Shown here: positions 1-8,455 of the stretch, piece by piece
How positions within the stretch are numbered: the stretch's first letter is position 1
Layout: every line of letters begins with the position of its first letter
Assembly: GCF_947495825.1 (NCBI RefSeq)
Contig: NZ_CANMAH010000001.1
Coordinates: 248,001 to 312,000, forward strand
Direction: 5' to 3'
DNA from: an uncultured Psychrobacter sp.
GTDB lineage: Bacteria > Pseudomonadota > Gammaproteobacteria > Pseudomonadales > Moraxellaceae
DNA: 64,000 bases
Notes under the pieces: model-generated
The model's database searches: none
What the model was told of the DNA's origin: nothing
What the model saw: only the letters and a program-made list of their open reading frames with translations
Translations under genes and position numbers: made by a program

Positions 1-276
1 TGTCCAAGTTTTTACCGCTGTCAACAAAAACCCTGCAACCACTGCCAAGGCATAACCATAGATCATCTCATGACCATGCCAATATAGTGGGTTTAGCACC
101 TGTGCCTCTATATCAGTATGACCAGTAAACACAAATGCCCATAACGCCATCGTTATGATAGCGAACAAGGCCGCACCACTAAAAAATATGCGAAAGCTTA
201 GATTAAGAATAGGATGCGGGGAGCTTGGCGGCTTACTAGGCAAATTGATAGATTGCATAACTGCTTTCTCAGTCAT
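1..276 (-). CDS. nnrS: NnrS family heme-copper membrane protein, N-terminal part
   Basis: The gene runs off the left edge; 92 codons from the ATG at 276 are visible. After a short cytoplasmic N-terminus there is a hydrophobic segment with FRIFFSGAALFAI, then WHGHEMIYGYALAVVAGFLLTAV, the characteristic start of NnrS proteins. Family members are multi-helix heme- and copper-containing membrane proteins linked to nitric oxide stress and denitrification. The 23-bp palindrome just upstream matches the layout of NsrR operators, which supports the call. Only the N-terminus is present, so completeness cannot be judged. Confidence 0.8.
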   Translation of the reverse strand, partial: MTEKAVMQSINLPSKPPSSPHPILNLSFRIFFSGAALFAIITMALWAFVFTGHTDIEAQVLNPLYWHGHEMIYGYALAVVAGFLLTAVKTWT

Positions 277-292
277 ATAAGAAGATATTTAT

Positions 293-315
293 AAGATTCA
301 TATTATATGAATCTT
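293..315. promoter_or_regulatory. candidate NsrR (nitric-oxide sensor repressor) operator
   Basis: Two perfect 11-bp inverted arms, AAGATTCATAT and ATATGAATCTT, flank a single central T. The symmetry extends outward, giving 14-bp arms over 289-319. NsrR sites have an 11-1-11 architecture beginning AAGATGCAT, and this differs mainly at one symmetric position. It lies 17 bp upstream of the nnrS start, where repression would be expected. Assignment is by motif and context only. Confidence 0.65.
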
Positions 316-432
316 ATAAATTATACAACGAATAGCGATAAACATTAATGCTCCCTTATCATTGATATTACACTCCTAGCATTGACTGTCACGAGCCTGA
401 CTGCTTAAATAGTTCACTTCTAGGAGAATACT

Positions 433-663
433 ATGACTGAAGAAAACGCACCGGAAGAAAAACGCAAAATCGTCAATAAGTTTTTGATGATTCTGACCAA
501 AGAGCAGCCGCAAATGTATTATGCAACGACCTCTGAGATATCTCGTAGCATCCATACGATGATAAAAGAACATACCAATCGCTTATCGGTAGAAGAGCAA
601 GCGCTCGTTAGAAATATGACTGTCGAAGAAATTGGCGCCCTGCTAGGTTTTCATTCTCATTAG
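433..663 (+). CDS. small hypothetical protein, 76 aa
   Basis: A 76-residue acidic and basic soluble protein with no membrane segment or signal peptide. The ATG at 433 is preceded by AGGAG at a good distance, and the ORF is followed by an intrinsic terminator at 711, so it looks like a real single-gene unit. The C-terminal part (EEQALVRNMTVEEIGALLGF) looks helical. I do not recognise the family. It is divergent from nnrS and could share the palindromic control region, but no function can be assigned. Confidence 0.6.
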   Translation: MTEENAPEEKRKIVNKFLMILTKEQPQMYYATTSEISRSIHTMIKEHTNRLSVEEQALVRNMTVEEIGALLGFHSH

Positions 664-710
664 GACTGCCATAGATAAAATGTCTAATGTCCAGATGCAA
701 GATTCACATA

Positions 711-739
711 AAAAAGACCGCCATTGGAGCGGTCTTTTT
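711..739. terminator. bidirectional intrinsic terminator
   Basis: The stem AAAAAGACCGC / GCGGTCTTTTT is an 11-bp perfect inverted repeat around a 7-base loop, with a T-run on either strand. It separates the small plus-strand gene from the convergent aldehyde dehydrogenase gene. Confidence 0.85.
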
Positions 740-766
740 CATCTATCTTAATTAAACCTAATGCTA

Positions 767-2251
767 TTAAAATGGATACTGACGCGGTTCGTTCTGCACT
801 GATATCCAGTGCGTTCTGGTAAACTCTTCAAGTATCCACTCACCATTAAAGCGCCCAATACCTGAGTTTTTCTCACCGCCAAACGGTACATTGCTCTCAT
901 CGTTGACTGAGATATCATTAATATGAGTCATGCCAGCTCTAATACCGCGCGCAAAACGCAGACCTTTTTGCATGTCCGATGTAAATACAGCACTAGACAA
1001 ACCATACATAGAAGCGTTGGCAATCGACAATGCATCGTCTTCATCTTTAGCACGGATGATACCAACCACTGGCCCAAACACTTCATTACACGATAAGTCC
1101 ATCTCGCGAGTCACTTCGGTAAAGATGTGCGGCGGCACCACTTGACCTTTAATCTCCCCACTCAAAATCATATTGGCACCTTCTTTTTGTGCCTGAGCGA
1201 TTTTTTCTTTGAGTGATTTAACTTGTTTTTCATTGATAATTGGGCCGACTGCCGTATCTTGCTTATTCGGATCACCGACGTTTAAAGTTTTAACATGCGC
1301 CAAGAAGCGCTCTACGAAGTCATCATAAATCTCGTCTTCAACAATAATACGGTTGATAGCGATACAGATTTGACCTTGATGGAGGAACTTACCAAAGGCT
1401 GCGGCTTTGACTGCTTGCTCGATGTCAGCATCTTTTAATACCACAAATGGGCTATTACCACCGAGCTCAAGCGCGACTTGTTTGATGTAATCGCCACCAT
1501 TGGCCAGCTCGCCAATGTGTTTGCCCACTGAGGTTGAGCCAGTAAATGATACAAAGCTTGGAATATCATGCGTGACGATAGCATCACCAATCTCACTACC
1601 AGCACCAACGACGACGTTAAGCAATCCTTTTGGCAGACCTGCTTCTTCAAATATTTTGGCGAGCAATAAGCCACCTGTAATAGGTGTATCACTGGCAGGC
1701 TTTAATACGACCGCATTACCAAGTGCGAGCGCTGGTGCGATAGAACGCTGAGTGAGGTGTAGCGGAAAATTCCATGGGCTAATGACGGCTACGACACCGA
1801 TTGGCTCACGATACACGAAGTTTTCTTTACCAGGTATATTCGATGGACGAATCTCACCATGGACGCGGTTAGGAAAAGTTGCCGCTTCAAGCATAATCGC
1901 ACGCGCACTACCAAACTCTACCATTGCTTTAATGCGCGTACTGCCCGACTCTTTAATGAGCCAATCGACTATTTCATCTTGACGTTCATCTAAGACCTTG
2001 ACGACATTATATAAGACCGCAGCACGCTCAGCTGGCGTCTTTTGCGCCCATTCTTTTTGTGCTGTGTTTGCTGCCTGATAAGCGTCATCAAGCTGCTCTT
2101 TGGTCGCCTGTTTAATCTCGACCAGCGTGTCGCCACTGTATGGGTTGACATCAGTATTGACGCTGTCATCTTGACCGCTTTGCCACTCCCCTGCGATATA
2201 CTGCAGATGAAAATCGCTATAGGTGTTGTTATTACTATTATTGGTTGTCAT
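767..2251 (-). CDS. aldehyde dehydrogenase (benzaldehyde/vanillin dehydrogenase type)
   Basis: A full-length 494-residue NAD(P)-dependent aldehyde dehydrogenase that oxidises an aldehyde to its acid. The Rossmann-region motif SPWNFPLHL is near residue 158, the FTGSTSVGK loop near 237, the general base is E262 in LELGGN, and the catalytic cysteine is C296 in GQICIA. The sequence is close in style to bacterial aromatic aldehyde dehydrogenases (benzaldehyde, vanillin). It is divergent from the TetR regulator at 2662, with a palindrome matching a second box upstream of the YqhD operon. It is therefore probably part of the same aldehyde/electrophile response. The substrate is inferred. Confidence 0.85.
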   Translation of the reverse strand: MTTNNSNNNTYSDFHLQYIAGEWQSGQDDSVNTDVNPYSGDTLVEIKQATKEQLDDAYQAANTAQKEWAQKTPAERAAVLYNVVKVLDERQDEIVDWLIKESGSTRIKAMVEFGSARAIMLEAATFPNRVHGEIRPSNIPGKENFVYREPIGVVAVISPWNFPLHLTQRSIAPALALGNAVVLKPASDTPITGGLLLAKIFEEAGLPKGLLNVVVGAGSEIGDAIVTHDIPSFVSFTGSTSVGKHIGELANGGDYIKQVALELGGNSPFVVLKDADIEQAVKAAAFGKFLHQGQICIAINRIIVEDEIYDDFVERFLAHVKTLNVGDPNKQDTAVGPIINEKQVKSLKEKIAQAQKEGANMILSGEIKGQVVPPHIFTEVTREMDLSCNEVFGPVVGIIRAKDEDDALSIANASMYGLSSAVFTSDMQKGLRFARGIRAGMTHINDISVNDESNVPFGGEKNSGIGRFNGEWILEEFTRTHWISVQNEPRQYPF

Positions 2252-2661
2252 AACTACTATCCTTGATTGGTTGATATAATTATTAGTGTGATAATTAATT
2301 AAAATTGTTCTTTATAAAGTTGTTCTGGAAAAATTAAAAGAAACTCTACTTCGAATACAAATTATCTATTTATCTATAAGTCCAAGCTGTATGCCTAGCG
2401 AGCCAGAAGCTAAGCTTGCTAGACGACTGGTCTAATGCTAACATAGAGAGCAACTAAAACAAGACCGCTTCGGCACTAAACATTGTTGATAAATCGTAAA
2501 ATATATAAAATAGCATTGAATGGCATTGTTGAGTTGTAGAATCTCGTAACGATCCTTACCTATCACAACTTAATACTTTATTTAAAATCTATTTTGTTCA
2601 TATGCCTACTTCATATAACTATAAAAATAAATAGCAACGTTCCAAGGAGAACATAGCTCTT
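2252..2661. other. divergent intergenic region between aldehyde dehydrogenase and TetR regulator
   Basis: A 410-bp AT-rich region without a credible ORF. It holds the palindrome at 2420-2434. A possible -10 element (TAACAT, 2439-2444) follows it on the plus strand. The TetR ribosome binding site AAGGAGA lies at 2644-2650. No other structure was recognised. Confidence 0.6.
2420..2434. promoter_or_regulatory. palindromic operator, copy 1 (NemR-like TetR box)
   Basis: TAGACGACTGGTCTA has inverted arms TAGAC and GTCTA. The same box, with one base changed at the centre, occurs at 3586-3600 upstream of the yqhD-like gene. Shared context extends to 18 positions (CTAGACGACYGGTCTAAT). NemR-type regulators bind TAGAC/GTCTA palindromes, and a NemR-like gene lies between the two copies. 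Confidence 0.7.
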
Positions 2662-3306
2662 ATGTCTACTAAGATTACTACATCACCGAGTATTGAGTCT
2701 GCAGATAGCACTGTACTTGGTGGTGCGTCGTTAGATACCAAAACTCACCTATTAGCCATAGGTTATCAGCTGATCGCTCAAAAAGGCTTTACCGCTGTCG
2801 GTATCAAACAAATATTAGATACAGCAGGCGTGCCTAAAGGGTCTTTTTACCATTACTTTGCTTCAAAAGAAGCGTTTGGTGAAGCCATTATCAATCATTA
2901 CTTTACTAATTATAAGAACCGCCTTGAGACTATTGACGCACAAGATATTAGCGCGCAGCAAAAGCTTTATGACTACTTTCAAAGCTGGTATGACACTCAG
3001 CAAAATGGCTGTGATCACGAAAAATGCTTGGTCGTTAAGCTCAGTGCTGAAGTTGCCGATATGTCAGAGCCAATGCGTAAGGTACTTTACGCTGGCTACC
3101 AGCAAACTATTAGCTGGCTTGCCAAACAAATCAAAGCGGGCTGGGCAGATAATTCTGTACCAAAACTGGATAATATAGCCGCAGAGAGTATGGCGAAGCG
3201 TTGGTACTTCGCTTGGCTGGGAGCCAGCTTGATCGCTAAGATCAGTCAAACCAATACACCACTTGCCGAAGTATGGCAAATGACGACTACTGAGATGGGT
3301 CGCTAA
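2662..3306 (+). CDS. TetR family regulator, NemR/AcuR-like
   Basis: A 214-residue transcriptional regulator. The N-terminal helix-turn-helix covers about residues 30-75 (IKQILDTAGVPKGSFYHYFASKEAF). The ligand domain has KCLVVKLSAEVADMSEPMR, the hallmark of NemR-type repressors. C122 in this motif corresponds to the redox-active cysteine region of E. coli NemR, and there is a second cysteine, C117. NemR proteins sense reactive electrophiles (quinones, methylglyoxal, hypochlorous acid). The start at 2662 has AAGGAGA 11 bases upstream. Flanking detoxification genes and the two identical-type boxes suggest it represses both operons and possibly itself. The sensing mechanism is inferred. Confidence 0.85.
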   Translation: MSTKITTSPSIESADSTVLGGASLDTKTHLLAIGYQLIAQKGFTAVGIKQILDTAGVPKGSFYHYFASKEAFGEAIINHYFTNYKNRLETIDAQDISAQQKLYDYFQSWYDTQQNGCDHEKCLVVKLSAEVADMSEPMRKVLYAGYQQTISWLAKQIKAGWADNSVPKLDNIAAESMAKRWYFAWLGASLIAKISQTNTPLAEVWQMTTTEMGR

Positions 3307-3708
3307 TAGCGGCTCTTTGCTCTATAGCTAGCTCTTTTCTAATTTAACCTCGATTTTACAAAAATGTTTTTAAGATTTACTATTTCTTAAATATATATCC
3401 TTATTTGTCTTTAGTCGCCTAACTCTAGTTCTAACTAAGCCACCCTCAAAATAATCTAAGTAGCGCTTAACAGCATATGTGCTACTAGGTTCGCATCTTA
3501 AGTTCTGCGCGAAGATTCTCGCCTTCTCACTTTCACCATCAGCTTATTATGAATTATAGATATACGAGAGTTTTGTAAATAGTACTAGACGACCGGTCTA
3601 ATTACTGTACAATGCCCACATACGCAAAAACGATTTGGATAATTTTCCTATTTGCTTTTGCAAACTATACGCACAAACCATACATACCCAATGAATTTCA
3701 GGAATTTT
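3307..3708. other. intergenic region upstream of the yqhD-like operon
   Basis: A 402-bp region. It contains the operator at 3586-3600 and a possible -10 hexamer TACAAT at 3608-3613, 8 bases downstream of the box. No gene or terminator was seen in the rest. Confidence 0.55.
3586..3600. promoter_or_regulatory. palindromic operator, copy 2 (NemR-like TetR box)
   Basis: TAGACGACCGGTCTA has arms TAGAC/GTCTA and differs from the copy at 2420 by one base. It lies about 110 bp before the yqhD-like start, just ahead of a TACAAT -10-like element, so a bound repressor would block polymerase. Confidence 0.7.
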
Positions 3709-4926
3709 ATGAACAACTTTCAATATTACAACCCAGTACGTATCGTCTTTGGTGAGGGCCAAATTAAGAAACTATCAGATCTAGTGCCCAATGATGCAAA
3801 AGTACTGATTACTTATGGTGGTGGTTCAGCTGAGCGCACTGGTACTTTAGACGAAGTTAGGACAGCGCTAGCAGCGAGTGGCAATCGCGAAGTCTTTGAG
3901 TTTGGCGGTATCGAACCAAATCCAGAGTTTAATACTTTGCTCAAAGCCGCTGATATGGTCAATGAACATAACATTGATTTCTTATTAGCAGTTGGCGGTG
4001 GTTCAGTCATTGATGGTAGTAAATTTGTCGCCCTCGTATCTTCACTTAATGAAGATGACAGCACTGTCTCACGTGAGAAAGCATGGGATGCACTACTTAG
4101 CGGCTGTGCAAACATCGATAATGCTATCGATTTGGGTGCCGTGCTAACTATTCCAGCAACGGGTTCTGAGATGAACAATGGCGGCGTGGTCAACCATAGT
4201 GAGCGCCAAGCAAAACTGCCTTTCCGTAATAAAATTGTCTTTCCCAAGTTCTCAATTCTAGATCCTACTAAGACCCTCACATTACCTGAACGTCAGGTTA
4301 TGAATGGTGTTGCTGATGCCTTTGTCCATGTAATGGAGCAATATCTGACCTATCCAGTCAATGCAAAAGTACAAGATGCCTTTGCTGAGAGCTTACTTAA
4401 GATTTTGATTGAAGAAGGCGCAGCGGTTAAAGCAGATCCAGAGAATTTAGAAACACGTAAGAATATTATGTGGACAGCCACCATGGCGCTTAACGGCCTG
4501 ATTGGTACTGGTGTACCACAAGATTGGACGACACACATGGTTGGTCATGAACTCACGTCATTACATAGCATTGATCATGCCCGTACCCTTACTATTTTAT
4601 TGCCGTCGGTAATGCGTGAGCTTAAAGAGAGCAAAAAGGACAAGTTACTTCAATATGCACGTAACGTTTGGGCTATCGATAGCAATACTGATACAAAACA
4701 AGACGATGACAGCATCATCGAGACTGCTATCGTTAAGACTGAAAACTTCTTCCGTAGCCTTGGCCTACCAGTTAGCTTAGCGGATGCCGAACTCGATGAG
4801 TCAGCGATTGACCCAATCATCAAGCAGCTTGAAGCGCATAATATGGTAAAACTGGGTGAGCACGGTAATAATGACTTAGAAGTATCACGTCGTATCTTAG
4901 AGCGCTCGTTAACCAGCGCCGCTTAA
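3709..4926 (+). CDS. yqhD: iron-type alcohol dehydrogenase / aldehyde reductase, YqhD-like
   Basis: A 405-residue group III metal-dependent alcohol dehydrogenase that reduces aldehydes with NADPH. It follows E. coli YqhD closely along its length: start MNNFQYYNPVRIVFGEG, then LITYGGGS, EFGGIEPNP, LLAVGGGSVIDGSKF, VLTIPATGSEMN and GVPQDWTTHMVGHEL. Metal ligands are expected in VADAFVHVMEQ and LTSLHSIDHARTL. The start at 3709 is chosen over an upstream ATG at 3652 because AGGAA sits 4 bases before it and family homology begins there. It is first in a run with CurA-, DJ-1- and GST-like genes, consistent with detoxification of short-chain and reactive aldehydes. Confidence 0.88.
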   Translation: MNNFQYYNPVRIVFGEGQIKKLSDLVPNDAKVLITYGGGSAERTGTLDEVRTALAASGNREVFEFGGIEPNPEFNTLLKAADMVNEHNIDFLLAVGGGSVIDGSKFVALVSSLNEDDSTVSREKAWDALLSGCANIDNAIDLGAVLTIPATGSEMNNGGVVNHSERQAKLPFRNKIVFPKFSILDPTKTLTLPERQVMNGVADAFVHVMEQYLTYPVNAKVQDAFAESLLKILIEEGAAVKADPENLETRKNIMWTATMALNGLIGTGVPQDWTTHMVGHELTSLHSIDHARTLTILLPSVMRELKESKKDKLLQYARNVWAIDSNTDTKQDDDSIIETAIVKTENFFRSLGLPVSLADAELDESAIDPIIKQLEAHNMVKLGEHGNNDLEVSRRILERSLTSAA

Positions 4927-4960
4927 AACCTTAAACCAATAATTAAAAAGGATGATTAAA

Positions 4961-6010
4961 ATGAGCTTTGATAAGCAACAAAATCAAGAAACAAACCGTC
5001 AAATTAAATTGGCCAGCCGCCCTCATGGTGAGCCAACATCTGACAACTTTGACATGACTACCAGCGATATCCCAACGCCAAATGACAATGAGATGCTGCT
5101 ACGTACCGTCTATTTGTCATTAGACCCGTATATGCGCGGACGTATGAGCGATGCAAAAAGCTATGCTGATCCACTAGAAGTTGGCGATGTGATGATGGGT
5201 GCAACGGTTGCTCAAGTCGTTGAATCTAATATTGACAAATTTGCCGTCGGTGATTTGGTGGTATCAAATTCTGGCTGGCAGGATTATAGCGTCAGTGATG
5301 GCGAAGGCGTACTGAAACTTGACAAAGATATGCCAAACCCTTCTTATGGTTTAGGCGTACTGGGTATGCCTGGTTTTACTGGTTACATGGGTTTGACCGA
5401 TATTGGTAAACCAAAAAAAGGCGAGACGTTGGTCGTCGCTGCTGCAACAGGTCCAGTTGGTGCAACGGTTGGTCAAGTTGGTAATCAATATGGTACCCGC
5501 ACTGTCGGTATCGCAGGCGGTAAAGAAAAATGCGATTTCGCTGTTAATGAGCTAGGCTTCGATGTCTGTATTGACCATAAAGCGGACGATTTTGCCGAGC
5601 AGCTAAAAGCCGCTTGCCCAGACGGTATCGATATCTATTATGAAAACGTCGGTGGTAAAGTATTTGACGCCGTCATGCCATTATTAAATGCTCATGCACG
5701 CATTCCAGTATGTGGCCTTGTCTCACAATACAACGCCACTGAACTGCCTGATGGCAAGGATCGTTTGGGTCTATTAATGGGCAATGTGTTGAGCCGTCGT
5801 TTAACCATCAAAGGCTTTATCATTTTTGAAGAGTATGGCGATCATTTCCCAGAGTTTCTTAAAACCATGAGCAAGTGGGTAGAGTCTGGTGATGTGAAAA
5901 CCAAAGAATCCATCGCTGAAGGCTTAGACGATGCACCAAATGCCTTTGTTCGTATGCTAAATGGTGATAACTTCGGTAAAACAGTGGTTAAAGTAGCGGA
6001 TGTAAAATAG
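4961..6010 (+). CDS. curA: NADPH-dependent medium-chain oxidoreductase, CurA/YncB-like
   Basis: A 349-residue zinc-independent medium-chain dehydrogenase/reductase of the leukotriene B4 12-hydroxydehydrogenase/CurA group, which reduces alpha,beta-unsaturated carbonyl compounds. Typical features are LSLDPYMRGRM near residue 47, LGMPGFTGYMGL, the nucleotide-binding AAATGPVGATVGQ, AGGKEKC and DIYYENVGG. An ATG at 4952 lies inside the AAAGGATG ribosome binding site, so the ATG at 4961 is preferred. It follows the yqhD-like gene by 34 bp and is probably cotranscribed. Its role in electrophile reduction fits the neighbouring NemR-like regulator. Confidence 0.85.
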   Translation: MSFDKQQNQETNRQIKLASRPHGEPTSDNFDMTTSDIPTPNDNEMLLRTVYLSLDPYMRGRMSDAKSYADPLEVGDVMMGATVAQVVESNIDKFAVGDLVVSNSGWQDYSVSDGEGVLKLDKDMPNPSYGLGVLGMPGFTGYMGLTDIGKPKKGETLVVAAATGPVGATVGQVGNQYGTRTVGIAGGKEKCDFAVNELGFDVCIDHKADDFAEQLKAACPDGIDIYYENVGGKVFDAVMPLLNAHARIPVCGLVSQYNATELPDGKDRLGLLMGNVLSRRLTIKGFIIFEEYGDHFPEFLKTMSKWVESGDVKTKESIAEGLDDAPNAFVRMLNGDNFGKTVVKVADVK

Positions 6011-6242
6011 CTTTTGTTAATTGGTTGACGTTCGATGGACGGTTAAATAACAATCAATTAAATAACGACTTAACAACATAATTTGTTAAGACAACTACTG
6101 AAAATGACATCTTAACCATGAATACTGTTACATGGTTATGGCTAGCAGTCATCGTTAGTAAAACTACTGATTAAGCATAGTTACTTAAACGTGACTGCTA
6201 ATCATCAATAATCTAAAAATAACTTTAATAAAAAGGAAAACT

Positions 6243-6920
6243 ATGAATATTTTAATGGTACTAACCTCACACGATGAATTGGGCGATACTGGTAAGAAGA
6301 CTGGCTTTTGGCTAGAAGAATTTGCCGCCCCTTATTATGCTTTTCTTGATGCTGGGGCTAATGTGACGCTCGCCTCTCCTGCTGGTGGACAACCACCGCT
6401 TGATCCTAGTAGCGACACTGAAGACACACAAACCAAAGATACCAAACGTTTTAAAGAAGACAGCGATGCGCAAAAACATCTTGCCAATACCAAAAAACTT
6501 GCCGATGTAAAAGCAGAAGACTTCGACTCCGTATTCTATCCTGGTGGTCATGGTCCATTATGGGATTTGGCAGTTGATGAAAACTCTATCAACTTGATTG
6601 AGAGTTTTGTGAAACAAGACAAACCTGTTGCTTTTGTTTGTCATGCGCCCGCTGCACTTAAAAACGTCAAGGTTGATGGCGAATACTTGGTAAAAGGCAA
6701 GACGGTTACTGGCTTTACCAACACTGAAGAAGACGCCGTTGGCCTTACCGATGTGGTGCCGTTCTTGGTAGAAGATACACTAAAAGCCAATGGTGGCAAC
6801 TATGAAAAAGCTGCTGATTGGGAGTCATTTGTGGTCGAAGATGGTTTATTGGTAACTGGTCAAAATCCAGCTTCATCAGAAGAAGCAGCTAAAAGGCTAA
6901 TGACCAAGCTCAAAGGTTAA
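6243..6920 (+). CDS. DJ-1/PfpI family protein (type 1 glutamine amidotransferase-like)
   Basis: A 225-residue DJ-1/PfpI superfamily protein. The nucleophile is C133 in FVCHAPAAL, and the family glutamate is in GFWLEE near residue 25. YPGGHGPLWD near residue 100 is the oxyanion-type loop. It is closest to the Hsp31-like branch, whose members have been reported as glutathione-independent glyoxalases and protein/metabolite repair enzymes. There is a 232-bp gap from curA with no clear terminator, and AAAAGGAAAA precedes the ATG. Its position among aldehyde reductases and a GST supports a role in carbonyl stress; exact activity cannot be read from sequence. Confidence 0.8.
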   Translation: MNILMVLTSHDELGDTGKKTGFWLEEFAAPYYAFLDAGANVTLASPAGGQPPLDPSSDTEDTQTKDTKRFKEDSDAQKHLANTKKLADVKAEDFDSVFYPGGHGPLWDLAVDENSINLIESFVKQDKPVAFVCHAPAALKNVKVDGEYLVKGKTVTGFTNTEEDAVGLTDVVPFLVEDTLKANGGNYEKAADWESFVVEDGLLVTGQNPASSEEAAKRLMTKLKG

Positions 6921-7008
6921 TGCTTAAATACTGAGGCTCAAAGATCAATGCACAAAAACTAGTAGCATTGACTTTGCACACCACAAACTATACAAAGAGG
7001 CTAACATT

Positions 7009-7644
7009 ATGATTCGCTTACATCATCTTAATCAATCACGTTCGCTACGCATTCTCTGGCTTTTAGAAGAGCTAGGAGAGTCTTACGACATTGTCAGCTA
7101 TCAACGTAATGCCAAAACCAATTTGGCGCCGGATAGTCTTAAAGATGTACACCCACTTGGTAAGTCGCCCGTGATTGAAATAGATGGGGTGATGTACGCA
7201 GAATCAGGAGCGATTACCCAATTATTAATTGAGCGCTTTGCACCTGATAGTTTGCGCCCTGCTACAGATAGCAGTGACTATGGGCATTATTTGCAGTGGA
7301 TAGATTTTGCTGAAAGCTCGCTCATGGTGCCTTTATTGCTCGAATTGTTTACTAACAAAGCTGGCATCAACGATAATGAGTTTTTGAATGGTTATATCGG
7401 TGCAGAAAAACACAAGCTGCTTAGCTATCTAAATGATGAAGTAAAAGATAAATCATTCATTGTAGGCGATAAATTAAGCGGTGCGGACTTTATGCTATCG
7501 TTTGATTTGATTATGCTTGCTAAGCGCAACCAGTTGGAGGATTATCCTCATATTAAGCAATATGCCTTACAGCTTGCTAATATTGATAGCTATCAAAGCG
7601 CCATGCGTCTTGAAGCCGAGCATGATGAATCAGTAAAAAACTAG
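7009..7644 (+). CDS. glutathione S-transferase family protein
   Basis: A 211-residue soluble GST. The N-terminal thioredoxin-like domain begins IRLHHLNQSRSLRILWLLEELG and contains PLGKSPVIEIDG and the glutathione-binding YAESGAITQLL (residues about 64-74). The C-terminal helical domain has the FIVGDKLSGADFMLSFD fold motif. It would conjugate glutathione to electrophiles or act as a peroxidase. It is last in the aldehyde/electrophile group and is followed by a terminator at 7687. The substrate class is unknown. Confidence 0.85.
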   Translation: MIRLHHLNQSRSLRILWLLEELGESYDIVSYQRNAKTNLAPDSLKDVHPLGKSPVIEIDGVMYAESGAITQLLIERFAPDSLRPATDSSDYGHYLQWIDFAESSLMVPLLLELFTNKAGINDNEFLNGYIGAEKHKLLSYLNDEVKDKSFIVGDKLSGADFMLSFDLIMLAKRNQLEDYPHIKQYALQLANIDSYQSAMRLEAEHDESVKN

Positions 7645-7686
7645 ACAGACTTATTTATGCAAGATTGGTTTTTATAAACAGACATC

Positions 7687-7721
7687 AAAAAAAGGAGTCC
7701 AATTAAATTGGGCTCCTTTTT
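7687..7721. terminator. intrinsic terminator between convergent gst and pdxH
   Basis: The stem AAAAAGGAGTCC / GGGCTCCTTTTT closes over a 9-base AT-rich loop. There is one mismatch in the stem, and T-runs on both strands serve both convergent genes. Confidence 0.8.
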
Positions 7722-7744
7722 ATTTATAAGACAGAATAAGAAAC

Positions 7745-8419
7745 TTACGGCAATAAACGCTTGGTAGACCAGCTAGCGTCGTTTTTATTCACATTATTGC
7801 TATTACTGTCACGAGTATAGACAATACGGTCATGCATGCGACTAGCACGTCCTTGCCAAAACTCAATTTCATTAATGGTAATCTCATAACCGCCCCAAAA
7901 TTCTGGCGTTGGTACTTCTACATCCTTTGGATAATCAGCTTGCAGCTGGATAAAGGTTTGCTCCATGATGTCGCGATTCGCCACTTCACCGCTTTGTGGT
8001 TGACTCACCCACGCACCTACTTGACTATCATGCGGACGCTTTTGAAAATAAGCGGCAGATTTAGCGGCATCTATCTTAGCAATGCTGCCACTAATACGAA
8101 TTTGACGCTCAAGCTCATGCCAAAAGAACAATACCTCAGCATTTGGGTTCTCGCTGATATCTTGACCTTTGGCGCTTTCGTAATTGGTATAAAACACAAT
8201 ACCAGTATCAGTAATCTCTCGCATAAGGACAATACGAACGCTAGGTTTTTTGTCTGCACCGCAAGTTGCTAAGCTCATGGCGTATGGCTCTTGTACTTGC
8301 TGCTCTATCGCCTCATTCATCCAAGTTTTTAGCAGCTCAAACGGTGATGCTGGTATTGATTGCTGATCAAGTCTACCTTTTTCATATGATAAACGCTGAT
8401 CAGTAAAGTCCATGCTCAT
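7745..8419 (-). CDS. pdxH: pyridoxamine 5'-phosphate oxidase
   Basis: A 224-residue FMN enzyme that oxidises pyridoxine/pyridoxamine 5'-phosphate to pyridoxal 5'-phosphate. Recognised motifs are PYAMSLATCGADKKPSVRIVLM, FYTNYESAKGQDI, AEVLFFWHELERQIRISG, RPHDSQVGAWVSQ, the catalytic and PLP-binding stretch WGGYEI and the C-terminal FWQGRASRMHDR. Length is normal for the family. It lies 36 bp downstream of glmM on the same strand, so the two are probably cotranscribed. The supplied PLP would serve many PLP enzymes, including BhcA-C in this window. Confidence 0.93.
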   Translation of the reverse strand: MSMDFTDQRLSYEKGRLDQQSIPASPFELLKTWMNEAIEQQVQEPYAMSLATCGADKKPSVRIVLMREITDTGIVFYTNYESAKGQDISENPNAEVLFFWHELERQIRISGSIAKIDAAKSAAYFQKRPHDSQVGAWVSQPQSGEVANRDIMEQTFIQLQADYPKDVEVPTPEFWGGYEITINEIEFWQGRASRMHDRIVYTRDSNSNNVNKNDASWSTKRLLP

Positions 8420-8455
8420 GCTGTTCCCTTATCTTAAGATTATTGTATTTAACGA

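Noticed and set aside
3652..3708. N-terminal extension of the yqhD-like gene (start at 3652)
   Set aside because: Family homology begins at MNNF (3709), which has its own AGGA site; the extension looks untranslated.
3813..4280. Minus-strand 155-codon frame opposite the yqhD-like gene
   Set aside because: Lies entirely antisense to a strongly conserved enzyme and has shadow-type composition without recognisable motifs.
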